NCBI GenBank assembly: GCA_029891345.1
Contig: CM056993.1
Coordinates: forward strand, 272,770,900-272,834,899
DNA from: Dryococelus australis
Taxonomy: Eukaryota > Arthropoda > Insecta > Phasmatodea > Phasmatidae
DNA: 64,000 bases
Direction of reading: 5' to 3'
Part shown: positions 1-10,776 of the stretch, piece by piece
Position numbering within the stretch: position 1 is the stretch's first letter
Layout of the letters: every line of letters starts with the position of its first letter
Notes under the pieces: generated by a model
The model's input: only the letters and a program-made list of their open reading frames with translations
Databases searched by the model: none
Told to the model about the DNA's origin: nothing
Position numbers and translations under genes: made by a program

Positions 1-1050
1 GTTAATTATAAAAAAATTATGGACATACTACAAATGTTTTATACCAAGTCTGGTAAATAGAGTGCACTTGTTAACACAAACAGTATTTTTAAACTGCTGG
101 AATTTTCGTAGACCGAGCTCAGAAACATGATTTGAAAATATTATCGCTATATTGACTTATCAAACAAAAATTTATATTTTCCACATAAAATACTTTTATA
201 TTAAAACATAAATTGCGACTATCACTAGAGATGAAGGTAGGTGTGATGGTCTGTAGTTGTGGTAACCCACAATCGTAGCCCTGTCGTCCACCAAGTTCTA
301 GAGGTGCGGTGAAGACAAGAGGAAGAGCTGTACACGTCTGTCTCCGCCAAGCATTCATGAGCAAATGAAGATGGCTGCAACTGGATAGCTGAGGTCACTT
401 CGCTCTAGAGCTCCCTGCACCCCCACCCCACTTCCCACCACACACCAGACTACTGCCCTGGGCTGCCTGTAATTGTCAACTTTTTTGCACTAAGGGAAGA
501 TGGTCTAAACTGCCTAAAGCCGGTTCACGACTGGAACAGACTTTTGAACAACACCTTAGTCGCCATCTGTATGCATCATTACTACAAACAGCGACTGGCA
601 TGGGTACAGTTACTTTGGCAACATGGAGAGAGAGAATATAGTTTGAATGTTTTAACGTACTTCTTTATCTATTGCTTAAAAAAGGGAGTAGAAAGGATTA
701 CGAGAAAGTCTGTTCCAGTCGTGAATGGACTATATTTGAATTCAGATTGGGAGGACCTTACCTTCCACCCCCTCCCACCTCCACACCAAACTCCCATCCC
801 TACCCTGCGCCCCTCACCAGAGCGACATGTCCTGGGGTCATTCACCCATCTCACCTCGATAGTCAATTATTCAGCACTGAGGAAAAATGGCGACAACTGG
901 ATACAGGGGTGCAGATCGCATCCCGCTCGCCTGTAGACATCCCCTACCCTCCACCCTTTGTCCAGAGGGACATGGCCCGAAGTTAGGAGCCTAGAACATC
1001 CCTCCGACCTCTAGTCCCGAAGGTGACTTGTCCTGAAATTCTAGTTTTCT
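1..1050. repeat. Left terminal inverted repeat of Polinton-1 (tip cut by window start)
   Basis: This stretch matches the reverse complement of about 18,590-19,400 over most of its length. Shared landmarks include GAGCTCAG near 115 and 19,272, GTTAACA near 70 and 19,320, and a CACTGAGG-containing block near 877 paired with one near 18,718. Position 1 pairs with about 19,395, so the true tip probably lies some 15 bases upstream of the window. The repeat is modular: a block with a CACTRAGG-type core next to a GACAACTGGATAC-type core occurs more than once inside it. The longest reading frames here are low-complexity and proline-rich and do not look like genes. Similarity becomes doubtful inside about 1,050. 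Confidence 0.8.
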
Positions 1051-3480
1051 GAAGAGCTCTTTTATCGATCCAGCCTGGTGATAGCAAAAACCTGTTTTAC
1101 ACACCCCAGCTTTTTCGCATTTTTTTGTGAGTTGGCGACCCTGTAGTATCTGTTTCACGGCTATGCACCCCTCCCCCGCTTCAGTATTAAGATCATGTTT
1201 TTCTAGTGGTCGCTTCCCTGCTTCGACTCGCCGGCCCTTCACCCCAGAGCACTCATTCTGTGACACGAGAATATACTCTGCGAGGACGGCATTTGCTTCA
1301 AGGCCAAAGCGATGGTTTCCCTAGTGGCAGCAGAGGATTTTGAACTGAGCCAGACCAGCTGCCTGCCCCTCTCCCTTCTCCCCTCTCCCCAACCAACTGT
1401 TATTTTCGCTTAGACATTGAAGCATCCTCCTGAATTTCGGAAGGCAAGAGCCAGGCACATACTCAGCAAATTAAAAAATTTCAAAACTTCCAGCAATAAA
1501 ACTTTATTTTTCCTCACCACTAAGAAATACGTTCCAAATAATTTTAAATACACAATAGATGCAATTAAATATATAAACCATTTTCCACCAAACTTTTTTC
1601 CCCCTGTTTTCCAGCAATCTATACTCCTGTTTCCAACAATCTTTCAATACATTTTAAAGTTCATTCCCATTTCCAACAACTTTTAACTAATCACTGATTA
1701 ATTTTCATACCAACACAGCTATAAGACATGATTTTAACTTGTTAAGATTTTAAACATTGAAAGAACACCATTTTTCAAACATGTATTTTTATTCAATTTT
1801 AAACTATTACAATGAGAGACTCAACACATTCATACATATTCAATCTGTCTTTATATATTTGTACATATTTTACATACAGATATTCCTACAACAGAATTTT
1901 GAGACAGTACAATCGTTTAGGAAAATATAATTTAATCTCACCAAAGTTTAATATATTATTCTAAGTAATAAATATTTCCAAATTTGTTTGGGAAAGGTAG
2001 TTGACTACAGTGATGTGATTTTACAAAATATATAGGAACTACCCATTCTAAAACCTTGTGGACAATACCAGATAACAGATAGCCGAGAACTGAGAATAAA
2101 GGGGCCAAGATCTCGCTCGCCCGACAGGCCACGTGCATGGTGAGGGGGGGGGACGAGGCGAATGTGGAACAAATCAGGCCGGGCCATAAGCGGAGCTGCT
2201 AGCCAGAGAATGGGAATAATAGTTCAGTAAGATGCCACTAGTGGCAGCAATGCACCACTGTCTGGCCGCTCTACCACTCCTGTGCCCGTCCGACAACCCC
2301 CGCCTGCTTCCATCTGCCTGAAAAACCTCCCTTCACGTGCAGAAACTTTTGCTTGTCTCGGCGGATGCGCGACAGATGGAGGGAGACTGGACACTTCCCC
2401 TCCTAGTCCGCCTCACCAACAAACTTCACTCCACGATGCGCATCGCCCTGAATGCAGTTCACCTAGATTTTACACAATAATTTTCCTTGACCTCCCTCTT
2501 CTCGCCTGTCTTTTAGAAATTTAAAGCAAGCAGACTACGTTCACAATATTGCATTGAATTTTAAGACCACTTTTGTAAACCATTTGTTTAATAGCAAAGA
2601 AAATTTACATCTTAAATGCAATATTTTAAAAATTTTGAATCTAACACCGTCAAAGTAGTGTACATCATAAATTTTGTTTATGCAGTCAAAAACTTTTATG
2701 CATTTTACAACAAAGTAAAAATTGTTTGAACCGTTAAAATTAAAAACGATTTTCAAATGAAAAGTTATTAGGGCGGGAACTAGTATTTTGCTCTCTTAAA
2801 ACTAATCATTTCCCAAGAACTGTATCATTACAAATAAAGAAATATAACCTACCACAAACAATTATGAGTCCCAGAAAACTATTCTGATAAACTAATGATG
2901 AATTATGTCACAATGAAATAAAAAAACGAAATAGCATAGAAATTTAATTCGAGGAACGAATCCCGGAAAGATGATCCAAATTCTAATAAATATATCATGT
3001 TACGAATACATTCTAAATAACATTAAAACAGAATCGCATCAGAAAGGCTTTTAAGTTGAAAAATGAATATATTTCATTTCCAGGAAATTACAACAATGAA
3101 TTAAACAAATCGTGTCTTAAATTTCTTTAAGCTGTAAAGTTCCACGAAATTTTATCCCGATTCCAAGAAATGTCACATAAAAATATTAACTACATCACAT
3201 TTAAAAGGAATCTACGGAATACCACCCAAACACAATGAATTAAAATACGTACGAAATACACCCAATTAAGACCTAAATGCGAATTTCCAATTAAACGATT
3301 CTATCACAGATACCAATTGAATTACATATCAAATGTAACACATTATCACATAAATGTGAAAGACATCACAATTAAAAGGATTTAATCATGCTGGATTATC
3401 ACTCCAATGTTAATCCCATTAAACTATAATCCAATCAACAAGGGGATTAATTACACAATAAGTTGTACATCCATTCCCCA
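1051..3480. other. Unassigned AT-rich interior of Polinton-1
   Basis: No recognisable gene, RNA or element end. GC-richer islands lie at about 1,180-1,400 and 2,090-2,480. A short GTGGCAGCA motif recurs in both (about 1,325 and 2,237), suggesting an old unclassified repeat. 2,520-3,480 is plain AT-rich sequence. In other Polintons this space between the end repeat and the integrase can hold more genes; if any were here, they are no longer readable. Confidence 0.5.
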
Positions 3481-3569
3481 TCCAGAGGTTTATTAAATCA
3501 AATAACACATAAATATAATTAGAAATCTTTTATTTACTATTAGAAAATTTACAAACCTTGTATTAAAAT

Positions 3570-4445
3570 CTTTTAAGATCTTGATTCTTAACCTAGGAGT
3601 CCTGTTCTTTTGAGAATCCTCTCCATGGAACCAAGGACATATATTTATTCTTTTTTGTGATTTTATCAAACAAATATTAATTTGGAGAACTGACTTTTTG
3701 CCATTTATGTTCATAAAATCCACCTTTTATAGGTTCTCAATCATATGTTTCTAGGTAATACATTCTGGGATGTGTTTGTCTAATTGAAATAATTATATAT
3801 ATTTCAAAAGACCAATTCTCAAAGATTCATTTATGCTTCGAGATACGTATAAATTCCCCAACTTTGAACTTTGGTTTTCTTTCGTCGATGACTTTAACAT
3901 TATTATCAATAGTTTTCATTGAACTACTATACTTAACTTCTTTGGGAGCCATTTTCATAGTTATATGATATCTATAATCATAAAATTGAACTATTTCAGG
4001 CAAAACCTCAGCCCATTTGGAAGTCCCCCTCGATATGAAATGTTTATATATTAATTGATAAATCGATTTGTTGTAAAGTTCCACACCACGTGCTTTAAGC
4101 TCCGAATACGATTTGTATTTTTAATACCATATTTGTTCATTAGTTTCCGAAATGGTGCAGAAGAAATTCTGATTCTCTGTCGGTTTGGAGCGAATTAGGG
4201 GTTCTCTCTTTCAAAACGATCTTCATTGCATCGGTAACCTGTTTCCCACTTTTGTTTTTCAAAGGTATACCCCAACCATATTTCGAATAAACGTCTATTA
4301 TGGTTAAAATATACTTGTATCCATTATTGTATTTTGAAAGCAATGTCATTTCACACAGATCGACTTGAAAAAAATTCATTTAAACCATGAGTTATAACTC
4401 CTCTTCTAGGATATCGTATCCTTGCAGGAGCGATAAGCTCATGAG
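3570..4445 (-). pseudogene. Polinton-1 integrase (rve core plus C-terminal chromo-like domain), broken
   Basis: Retroviral-type DDE integrase, the enzyme that inserts the element. At about 4,400-4,430 the minus strand reads RYPRRGVITHGL, typical of the segment just before the catalytic core. The core keeps NNGYKYILTIIDVYSKYGW and a TDRESEF segment with the second acidic residue. The third is visible in VELYNKS near 4,070. The C-terminus, about 3,570-3,860, retains KFKVGEFIRISK, a GGFYE motif and a GFSKE segment like the chromo-like tail of Polinton integrases. Frame changes near 4,140, 4,085 and 3,830 and several stops make it non-functional. Assignment rests on motif order; gag-pol integrases lack this tail. 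Confidence 0.85.
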
Positions 4446-4449
4446 CAAG

Positions 4450-4748
4450 CTTAATTTTTAATGTAACTGTCTTCTGTTAACTCTTCAATAATATAAATAA
4501 TTTCGTTCATATGTGAATTATTCCCCGACTCTCTCAAAGCGATGAGTAATATAAATCCATCAACCAATTCATTAGGATTGCTCTAATATACAGGTGAAAA
4601 ACAGTTTGTCACTTTCATATTTATATATTCCACTTCCTACTATATATAATATTAAATGCATTTTAGGGTGGTTTTCATCTCCTTAACGAATATTAGCATT
4701 CCTCGACGAATAAGTTCTTTATATTTCTGCAAATCATTATCAGAATAT
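4450..4748 (-). pseudogene. Polinton-1 conserved unknown protein (DUF8207-like), C-terminal part
   Basis: The minus strand reads a NELVDGFILLIALRESGN segment followed by a HMNEIIYIIEEL segment. This is the usual C-terminal signature of a protein found in arthropod Polintons (my recollection is DUF8207; function unknown). The segment ends exactly at the LTR retrotransposon that starts at 4,749. The upstream part of the same gene is found on the far side of that insertion, at 8,408-8,480, and the reading frame is continuous across the insertion point if one copy of the target duplication is ignored. Stops are present. It lies directly upstream of the integrase on the same strand. Confidence 0.65.
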
Positions 4749-5519
4749 TGTTATGTGCAGCTGCCCGGCATTGTGGCAGTGGACCCACCCCACCCTCCCC
4801 TCCACTGGGGTTTCCACCTGACCACCATTTCTGGGAAACCCATGAATAATGGACAGGCCTTCAGGTTGTCGCACTGCTAGGCGCCTTGCATGCATCACGG
4901 CCCCTCTCCCCTGCTGGAGGATTCGATGGGTCTGGTGACAATGCAAGAATGTTCTGGAGAGACTGGCTGGCGCCTCGTCCCTCTGCGATGCATCACACGA
5001 GTTGGGGAAGATTCTAGGTGGTGGACTAAGACACTATATATACTGCAGCAACCCAGTGGCCGTCAGTCTTGGTGTGAAAGCAACGAGTGTAGCCTACTGT
5101 GCATGAGGGCGCTAGGAGGACTCTAGAACATTGCGACTGGCAGGACATGGACTGAACTAATGTGGGACTGAATGGAAGTGTAATACGGATTTTATTGTAA
5201 ATATTCGAACTATCAATTTGGACACATATTTTACAAAATATCCGAATAGGTTGAAACACTGATGTTGGGACTGAATTTTAATTATTTAATTTAATTGGTA
5301 TATTTGTGGTAATTATAAATTATATAAAATAGGTGTAAATAGTTGTGAACAGTAAGCGATATTAATTTATTGTGAGATTTTCAGTTCAGAGAATTTTTTC
5401 TGTAGTATTGTAAATAAAATAAGGAAAGTATAATTAATTCTTTTATTTGATTAAGACCTTCATCCTTTAACAAACTTGGTATAGCCCACTTCATTTCTAG
5501 AGAGAGAGAAATTGCAAGA
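4749..5519 (+). repeat. 5' LTR
   Basis: Begins TGTTATGTGCAGC and ends near GAAATTGCAAGA. It contains a TATA box (ACTATATATACTGC, about 5,032-5,045) that aligns with the one in the 3' LTR, and an AATAAAATAAGG-type poly(A) region near 5,413. It is about 100 bases shorter than the 3' LTR. The difference is a block present at about 7,855-7,970 and missing here, so one copy has an indel. The two LTRs have diverged by many substitutions, indicating an old insertion. Confidence 0.88.
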
Positions 5520-5640
5520 ATGGCGTAAGAAGTAGGATGGAGGCATTCTATAAAATTACATACTAAACAATTGGAATTAGTATTTGTAAATATCACCATA
5601 TTTGTTGTAATAGGACAAGGAATTGTTTTGCAATTTTTGA

Positions 5641-6925
5641 ATGCTAAGTAGAAAAATGTCTGCAGACATGGAAGCACTCTGCTCTTTAATTGAAAGTTTG
5701 AGTGGTCAGATAAATAGCAAAATAGATACTCTAAATAGTAGATTAAATATTGTTGTAGATAATGTTAATGAAAATGTAAATAATCAGATTTGTAGTGTTA
5801 ATGAAAAAGTAAATACCAAAATATTTAGTGTTAGTGAATCTGTAAATAGCAAAATTATTAGTGTCAGTGAATTAGTAGACAATAAAATAGAAAGAGTAAA
5901 CGAAAATGTAGATAGAAAGATAGACAGTGTAGATATAAAAAATTGAGAGTGTGAATGGGAATGTGGACAGAAAGATAGAAGGTGTAAGCGAGTTGTGAAC
6001 AGTAAAAAGACTGTGTGGACAAGAAGATTGACACTGTGAATGAAAGGATGGACAGCGTTGACCAAGAAATGAAACAGGAATTGAGAGCTCTCAAGCAGGA
6101 ATGGCAAGAGTTCTTACATCAGCAGGGGAGACGACATGCAGGGGCAATAGAAGAGCAGAGTTTGGTCACCACCGATACGACAAGTGTGGGCAGCGAGAAG
6201 ATGGTAGAGGTCGCTGCAAGTGCAGCCGCCACAGGGGAGGCACCGCAGTTCTGCAGTTTGCGAACACCCCAACCAGGGGTGGGTAAAGGCATCACAACTA
6301 AGCCCGCCCCCTACGATGGACAGACATATTGATGTGAGTACCAGCACCAGTTCGATATCGTTGCTACACTGAATGGCTGGACTGAAGAGCAGCGGGCATA
6401 CTACCTGGCAGCTGTACTGAGGGGGTCAGCGTTGACCATACTGAAGTCGCTGCCGGAACTTCAGCGTCTAGAATACTCCACAATGGTGTTGGCTTTGGAG
6501 ATGCGATTCGGTGGCCGGTACCTGCGGCACGCCCACCACGCCCATCTACCAAGCCATATCCAGCGACCCAGCGAATCACTACAGGAGGTATGGCAGGACA
6601 TTGTGAGACTGACATTCCTGTCTCCGGAGGGGTGCTCCGAGGAGGCATGAGACATCATTGCAGTTGACTTTTTCGTAGATGCTATTACTAATATGGATGT
6701 GCGCCAAGCTGTACGCCTTGCATCACCACACAGCTTGCAGGATGCCCTGGCCCGAGCATTGGAGGTAGAATCAGCAAAGAACGAGCCGATGTTCCGACAT
6801 ATAAATCTGGCAACTACCCAGTGCATTTACGAAAATGGAGATAGCATCCTGGACTTCTTGAGAATGTTGGAGATCACAATGAAGGACTGTGGAATGAAGG
6901 GACACTTACGAGCCTGCTGTCCATA
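5641..6925 (+). pseudogene. Gag polyprotein of the LTR element, frameshifted
   Basis: The N-terminal part (5,641-5,946 and, after frame changes, about 5,950-6,110) is a coiled coil built from 11-residue repeats of the form V-N-E-x-V-x-x-K-I-x-S, encoded by a roughly 33-base tandem repeat. The C-terminal part (about 6,370-6,800) reads AYYLAAVLRGSALTILKSLP, then a FGGRYLR segment and a DITNMDVRQAVRLASP-like region, the pattern of insect Ty3/gypsy gag. Gag would form the intracellular particle. At least three frameshifts and an in-frame stop near 6,648 break it. No zinc knuckle was recognised. Confidence 0.75.
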
Positions 6926-7224
6926 GGTCCCAAACAAGACTTGGCATCGAGGAACCAGACAAGGGAAAGCGACACAAACAAATGGAACTGACAGCCTCAG
7001 TAATAATCATCCAAACCACTGTTCCATCGAAACAACCGGTAACATCCTATCTGAGGAAACGAGGAAAGATCGCCATTTGGTAGTAAGACGAACAAGGGTA
7101 TTGCAGTCGAACCATGTAAGAAGTACCCAGCAGTTAATGCAGGCGAGGAAATGAGAGAAGGCCAGTTTTCAAATGAAGCTGCACATATGCATCTTCAGAA
7201 GAAGAAAAATGGCCAGGGGGCAGG

Positions 7225-7518
7225 GTATGACCATATCACAATGTCTAGGGGCATCAAGAGGTACTCTCGATGTTGTACATGAGTTGCAGATAATGCATTC
7301 AAGGAAGGACGACTAGTGTGGCTGTATGGAAGGAAATATCTTCAGGGGAATACATCTGAATGCCGAGGATGTTGGGACGGCCCTTAGCAAGTAAGTGAAA
7401 CTTCCTTTCAGATCTGTCGCCGGTCTCCTGGAAAGAAAATCCTAAAATTGTCCACATCGACTGACTGGCACTGTACGAAGGTCCTAATGTGGTAGAGTCT
7501 GTTCGGGATGAACCGACT
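7225..7518 (+). pseudogene. Integrase C-terminal remnant of the LTR element
   Basis: Reads FKEGRLVWLYGRKYLQGN, then a CWDGP segment, and ends just before the polypurine tract. That is the usual last domain of gypsy integrases (KVWLY...W.GPY...). Everything between gag and this tail, about 3 kb in a full element, is missing. The segment is continuous with the gag side over a poorly readable stretch (6,930-7,220). This placement supports an internal deletion rather than a solo gag gene. Confidence 0.6.
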
Positions 7519-7532
7519 TAAGGAGGAGGCAG

Positions 7533-8407
7533 TGTTGCGCACTGCTACCCGGCTCTGTGGCAGTGGAACCACCACACCCACCCCTCTGCCAGGGTTGCCT
7601 GCTGACCGCCTGTCTGGGAAACCTGTGAATAATGGTCAGACAGTCGGGCTGTTGTGCTGCTATGCGCCTTGCATACGTCGTGGGCCCTCTCCCCTGCTGG
7701 AGGTTTCGATGGGTCTGGCGACGATGCGAAAATGTTCTGGTGATACTGGCTGGCGCCTCGTCCCTCTGCGACACATCACACGAGTTGGGGAAGATTCTAG
7801 GTGGGGCATACGAGATTATATATACTGCTGCAACCCAGCAGCCGACAGTTTTTGAAAGATGCCGCCTGGCGGAGTGTGCAAGAGCAAAGTGAAGTTGGAC
7901 GACGACTGGAGATTGCAGGACGATGGCGAGCGAGGTGTTCGTTGCATGAATGGACGAAAGGGTGTGAAACTGACGAGTGAAGCCTACTGTGCATGAGTGC
8001 ACTTGGAGGACTCTAGAACATTGCGACTGACGGAACATGGAGTGAACTGAGGTGGGACTGAATTGAAATGTAATACGGATTTTATTGTAAATATTCTAAC
8101 TATCAATTTGGACAAACATGTTACAGAATATCTGAATTGATTGATACAGTGTCTATTGGGACAGATCTTCAATTATTTTATTTTATTGATTTCTTTGTGG
8201 TAACTATAAATTGTATTAAATTCGTGTAGATAGTTGTGAACAGTGAGTGATATTAATTTATTGTGAGATTTTGAGTTCAGAGAATTTTGCTGTAGTAATG
8301 TATATAAATTAAGGAAATTATAATTAATTATTTTATTTGATTAAGACCTCCATCCCTTAACGAACTTGGTACAGTCCACTTTATTTCTAGAGAGAAAAAT
8401 TGTAACA
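7533..8407 (+). repeat. 3' LTR
   Basis: Starts TGTTGCGCACTGC after the polypurine tract and ends TGTAACA followed by the ATAT target copy. TATA box at about 7,814-7,826. It matches the 5' LTR throughout except for an extra block of about 100 bases near 7,855-7,970. A related block recurs in reverse orientation near 21,640-21,720, so the extra block is ancestral to the family and was lost from the 5' LTR. Confidence 0.88.
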
Positions 8408-8645
8408 ATATCCATTTGGAAAGTTTTTAAACAATAATTCAAATAATCCTTGACTCACATCAGGTATGTAATCAACTATTTTAATTTAGGTTTATTCAAC
8501 ACAGAATGCAATCCATTCTACACGCAACAGGTTTAAATATTGCTTCGTTTAAAACATCCCGATCCATACGGGCTGGTTTGACTTGTAAATATTTCTCTTT
8601 CACAGCAGATATAACGTTATGTAATTTCGAAGCAGAGACAGACAT
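8408..8645 (-). pseudogene. Polinton-1 DUF8207-like gene, upstream part, plus a short leading ORF
   Basis: At 8,408-8,480 the minus strand reads DVSQGLFELLFKNFPNG, matching the GTPGLWELL-type motif in the middle of this protein family. It abuts the LTR element and continues at 4,748. Upstream, from an ATG at 8,645, runs a 49-codon open stretch beginning MSVSASKLHNVISAVKEK. It may be the N-terminus of the same protein or a separate small gene; the stops between them do not let me decide. Confidence 0.5.
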
Positions 8646-8754
8646 GTTTTGATTATATCACATTAAATTCAATTTATTGATATATGCAATAAGTCGTTGC
8701 TTTTCTAACTGATTTAGTAGGTCGATTACTTTGAGCTTTTTCAATCTTATATAC

Positions 8755-9399
8755 TTAACTTATAACAACATCTAATTTTGTTAAAGTTTTTGCTCTCAAA
8801 CCATTGATAAAATAGTTCATTCCCGTTTCCAAATATTTGTTTTCTTTTCTTAAATCTGTTTGTGTAACTAAAGCAAATCTTTTATTAATCATTTCATCTC
8901 TTATATATTGCGTTATTTGTTCCATTCGTGTTTCAAGTTCTTTTGTAACTGTAGCATTTACCACTTCATTAATTACAACTTTTAATTTTTCTTGCATTTC
9001 TATAAGTTGAATTGTAAAAACTATGTTTGTAATATCTTTGAAATCCTTAATAAATCCATTTCAACATTCTTCTATTCTAAATTCATTACTCTGTAAATCA
9101 GTGCTAATATTGCTTAAAATGTTTTCAATTATACTCATGTTTTTATAATCATTATTCAAATCAACCAAATTTATTAATTTCTCTTGAATATCGTTTGATT
9201 GCTATTTAAACTAGTTTGGCATAATAGTGTTTAAGTCTTCCACATAACATTTACTCCCCGCATCACTATCTTTCACAGCCATAACCATACTACGTAATAT
9301 ATGTCTGTTCAAATCACAATTCCCATCACAAGTTTTGGTTAAACAGCTATTGAAATGATTGTGTTTTATACCACTATGTCCAAAGTTTGAAGTACTCAT
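8755..9399 (-). pseudogene. Polinton-1 fiber-like protein
   Basis: Begins MSTSNFGHSGIKHNH and soon shows a SMVMAVKDSDAGSKCYVEDL segment (about 9,240-9,310). This resembles the short N.(A/K)DP.D..DAV.K.YV motif found in trimeric phage and adenovirus-like fiber shafts. The following residues (about 8,755-9,190) are predicted coiled coil, rich in N, I, K and E. The match is short and the call is inferential, but the same motif type recurs in Polinton-2 at 45,316-45,360. Stops near 9,210 and 9,060 interrupt it. It follows the ATPase on the same strand. Confidence 0.5.
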
Positions 9400-9409
9400 T
9401 GTTCTTCAC

Positions 9410-10070
9410 CTACAAGTAAAAACAACTGTCAAAACCAGACCTATATCTGCCTTTATATAGGGGAAGTGTTGGTATAATCACCAAAAAGCCATATTTTTCT
9501 TCCCAACAGTAAAAACCCGTATTCTTAAATTTAGTAAATGTTATATCTCCTAAAACATGATCATTGTAAATATGATATAGATTCATACTATCCATTTTAT
9601 ACACAATTATCATATCTGCTTTATTGCGTAAAATATGTTTAGGCATATGTGCGTAACTTTGTGATAGATGAAAACAATCAACATTTGAATGTCGACCAAA
9701 ACTATGGTATTGATGTATTTCACCCCATGGTTCACACCAAAAATCGTCAAAAATAAATACGGAATTAGGCTATGCTTCATTCTGAGGCAATATATCTTCT
9801 TTATTTGTAAAAGGGAAACATCGCATTCCTTCAATTAATGACAAAATGGTCGCTAATCGTTGATATTTCTCTTGGTGTATTGTTTTAGAAAACACATACA
9901 TTTTCAAATTTAAGACAATTCGGATTCTCCAAAAGCGACATAATAACACAAGTTTTTCCACATGAAGAAGGACCGCTTATTATGTATATTATGGTAAAAG
10001 AATGCCATGTTTCTCTTCAATAACATTATTTTTCGTTTTTACAATTACCGGCAGATGTACTTTTTTTTTA
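9410..10070 (-). pseudogene. Polinton-1 genome-packaging ATPase (A32/FtsK-HerA type)
   Basis: The motor that would load DNA into capsids. The Walker A segment SGPSSCGKTCV is intact at about 9,945-9,980. It is followed by an ENVCVFSK-type strand, and a Walker B region of the VFIFDDF type lies near 9,735-9,760. The C-terminal part carries HIYNDHVLGDITFTKFK and ends with a short basic tail at about 9,415. Frame changes near 9,960, 9,775 and 9,640 divide it into three overlapping pieces. The homologous Polinton-2 copy keeps the same HIYND...KFK segment at about 47,900-47,960. Confidence 0.85.
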
Positions 10071-10084
10071 TAACTTTCATTTCT

Positions 10085-10375
10085 ATACAAATAGACAGTA
10101 TAACATATTGTAATGTACTAACATAATCTAACATATCAATGTAACATATCGTAACATATCAACATAATGTATCCTAATGTATCAATGTAACATTAGTAAC
10201 ATATAACATACTAACATAATGTATTGTAAAATATTCTAATTTATCGTAACAAAATGTAACATTATAATGCAATATAACATACTAACATAACATATTGCAA
10301 CATAATATAACATACTAACATAACATATTGTAACTTGTTGTAACATATTGTAACACAGTAATATAAAACTAACGT
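10085..10375. repeat. Degenerate TAACATA-type tandem repeat
   Basis: About 290 bases built from variants of TAACATA, ACTAACATAA and TGTAACATATT. It fills the gap between the divergent ATPase (minus) and PLA2-like (plus) genes of Polinton-1, where a shared promoter region is expected. No unit is perfectly repeated for long. Confidence 0.75.
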
Positions 10376-10392
10376 GAAACTATAAATGCAGG

Positions 10393-10404
10393 TCTATATA
10401 TAGG
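10393..10404 (+). promoter_or_regulatory. TATA box before the PLA2-like gene
   Basis: TCTATATATAGG lies 21 bases upstream of the ATG at 10,425, directly after the tandem repeat. The position is reasonable for a short 5' leader. It is a sequence match only. Confidence 0.4.
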
Positions 10405-10424
10405 TTCCCATTTAGTTGAAAACA

Positions 10425-10774
10425 ATGGCTCGTACTAAATATGTCAAAAAGGCATGTGGTGTATTGAATACATTAATTAATAAAATACCATTTGAATAAC
10501 ATTTACCGAAATACAATTATTGTGGACCAGGTACTAAACTTGCATAACCTTTGGGGCATGACATTCAAGGAATAAATTTTTTGGATAGCACTTGTAAAGA
10601 ACATGATATAGTTTATGATCGAACAAACAATTTGGAAAAAAGACAGCAGATACGATTATAGCCGATAAAGCTACAAATATAAGGAAGAATCCATCTACAT
10701 CTACAGGTGAAAAGCTTGGAGCTTGGGTTGTCGATAAAGTTTTGTGTGCTAAGGTCAAGAGAGGCATGGGCTAA
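10425..10774 (+). pseudogene. Polinton-1 phospholipase A2-like protein
   Basis: Resembles the PLA2 domain of parvovirus VP1 and of proteins in adintovirus-type Polintons. It keeps the calcium-loop motif YNYCGPGTK (about 10,510-10,536) and the catalytic CKEHDIVYD segment with the HDxxY dyad (about 10,587-10,613). In parvoviruses this enzyme helps the particle cross membranes; a similar role here is inference. The ATG at 10,425 was chosen because it follows a TATA box and starts a basic N-terminus (MARTKYVKK). Stops near 10,497 and 10,546 and a frameshift near 10,637 disable it. The tail reads EKLGAWVVDKV. Confidence 0.7.
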
Positions 10775-10776
10775 AA

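Larger units (their letters stand above)
4749..8407 (+). mobile_element. Ty3/gypsy-type LTR retrotransposon, internally deleted, inserted in Polinton-1
   Basis: Two direct repeats begin TGTT and match over their length (4,749-5,519 and 7,533-8,407). They flank a 2.0-kb body with a primer-site-like TGGCGTAAGAAG at 5,521 and a polypurine tract AAGGAGGAGGCAG at 7,520-7,532. The duplicated target is ATAT (4,745-4,748 and 8,408-8,411). The body keeps a gag start and the extreme C-terminus of integrase but no protease, reverse transcriptase, RNase H or integrase core, so it is a deletion derivative that would depend on a helper. It splits the DUF8207-like gene of Polinton-1. Confidence 0.9.

Noticed and set aside
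119-986. Frames in the left end repeat of Polinton-1 (up to 130 codons)
   Set aside because: Proline-rich low-complexity translations of the repeated end modules; similar frames appear in the right copy in other phases.
5784-6107. Minus-strand frames rich in L, F, S opposite gag
   Set aside because: Antisense of the 33-base coiled-coil repeat; periodicity explains their openness.
10425-10774. Integrated parvovirus/densovirus
   Set aside because: No NS1/Rep helicase nearby; the PLA2-like segment is embedded in a Polinton virion gene block.
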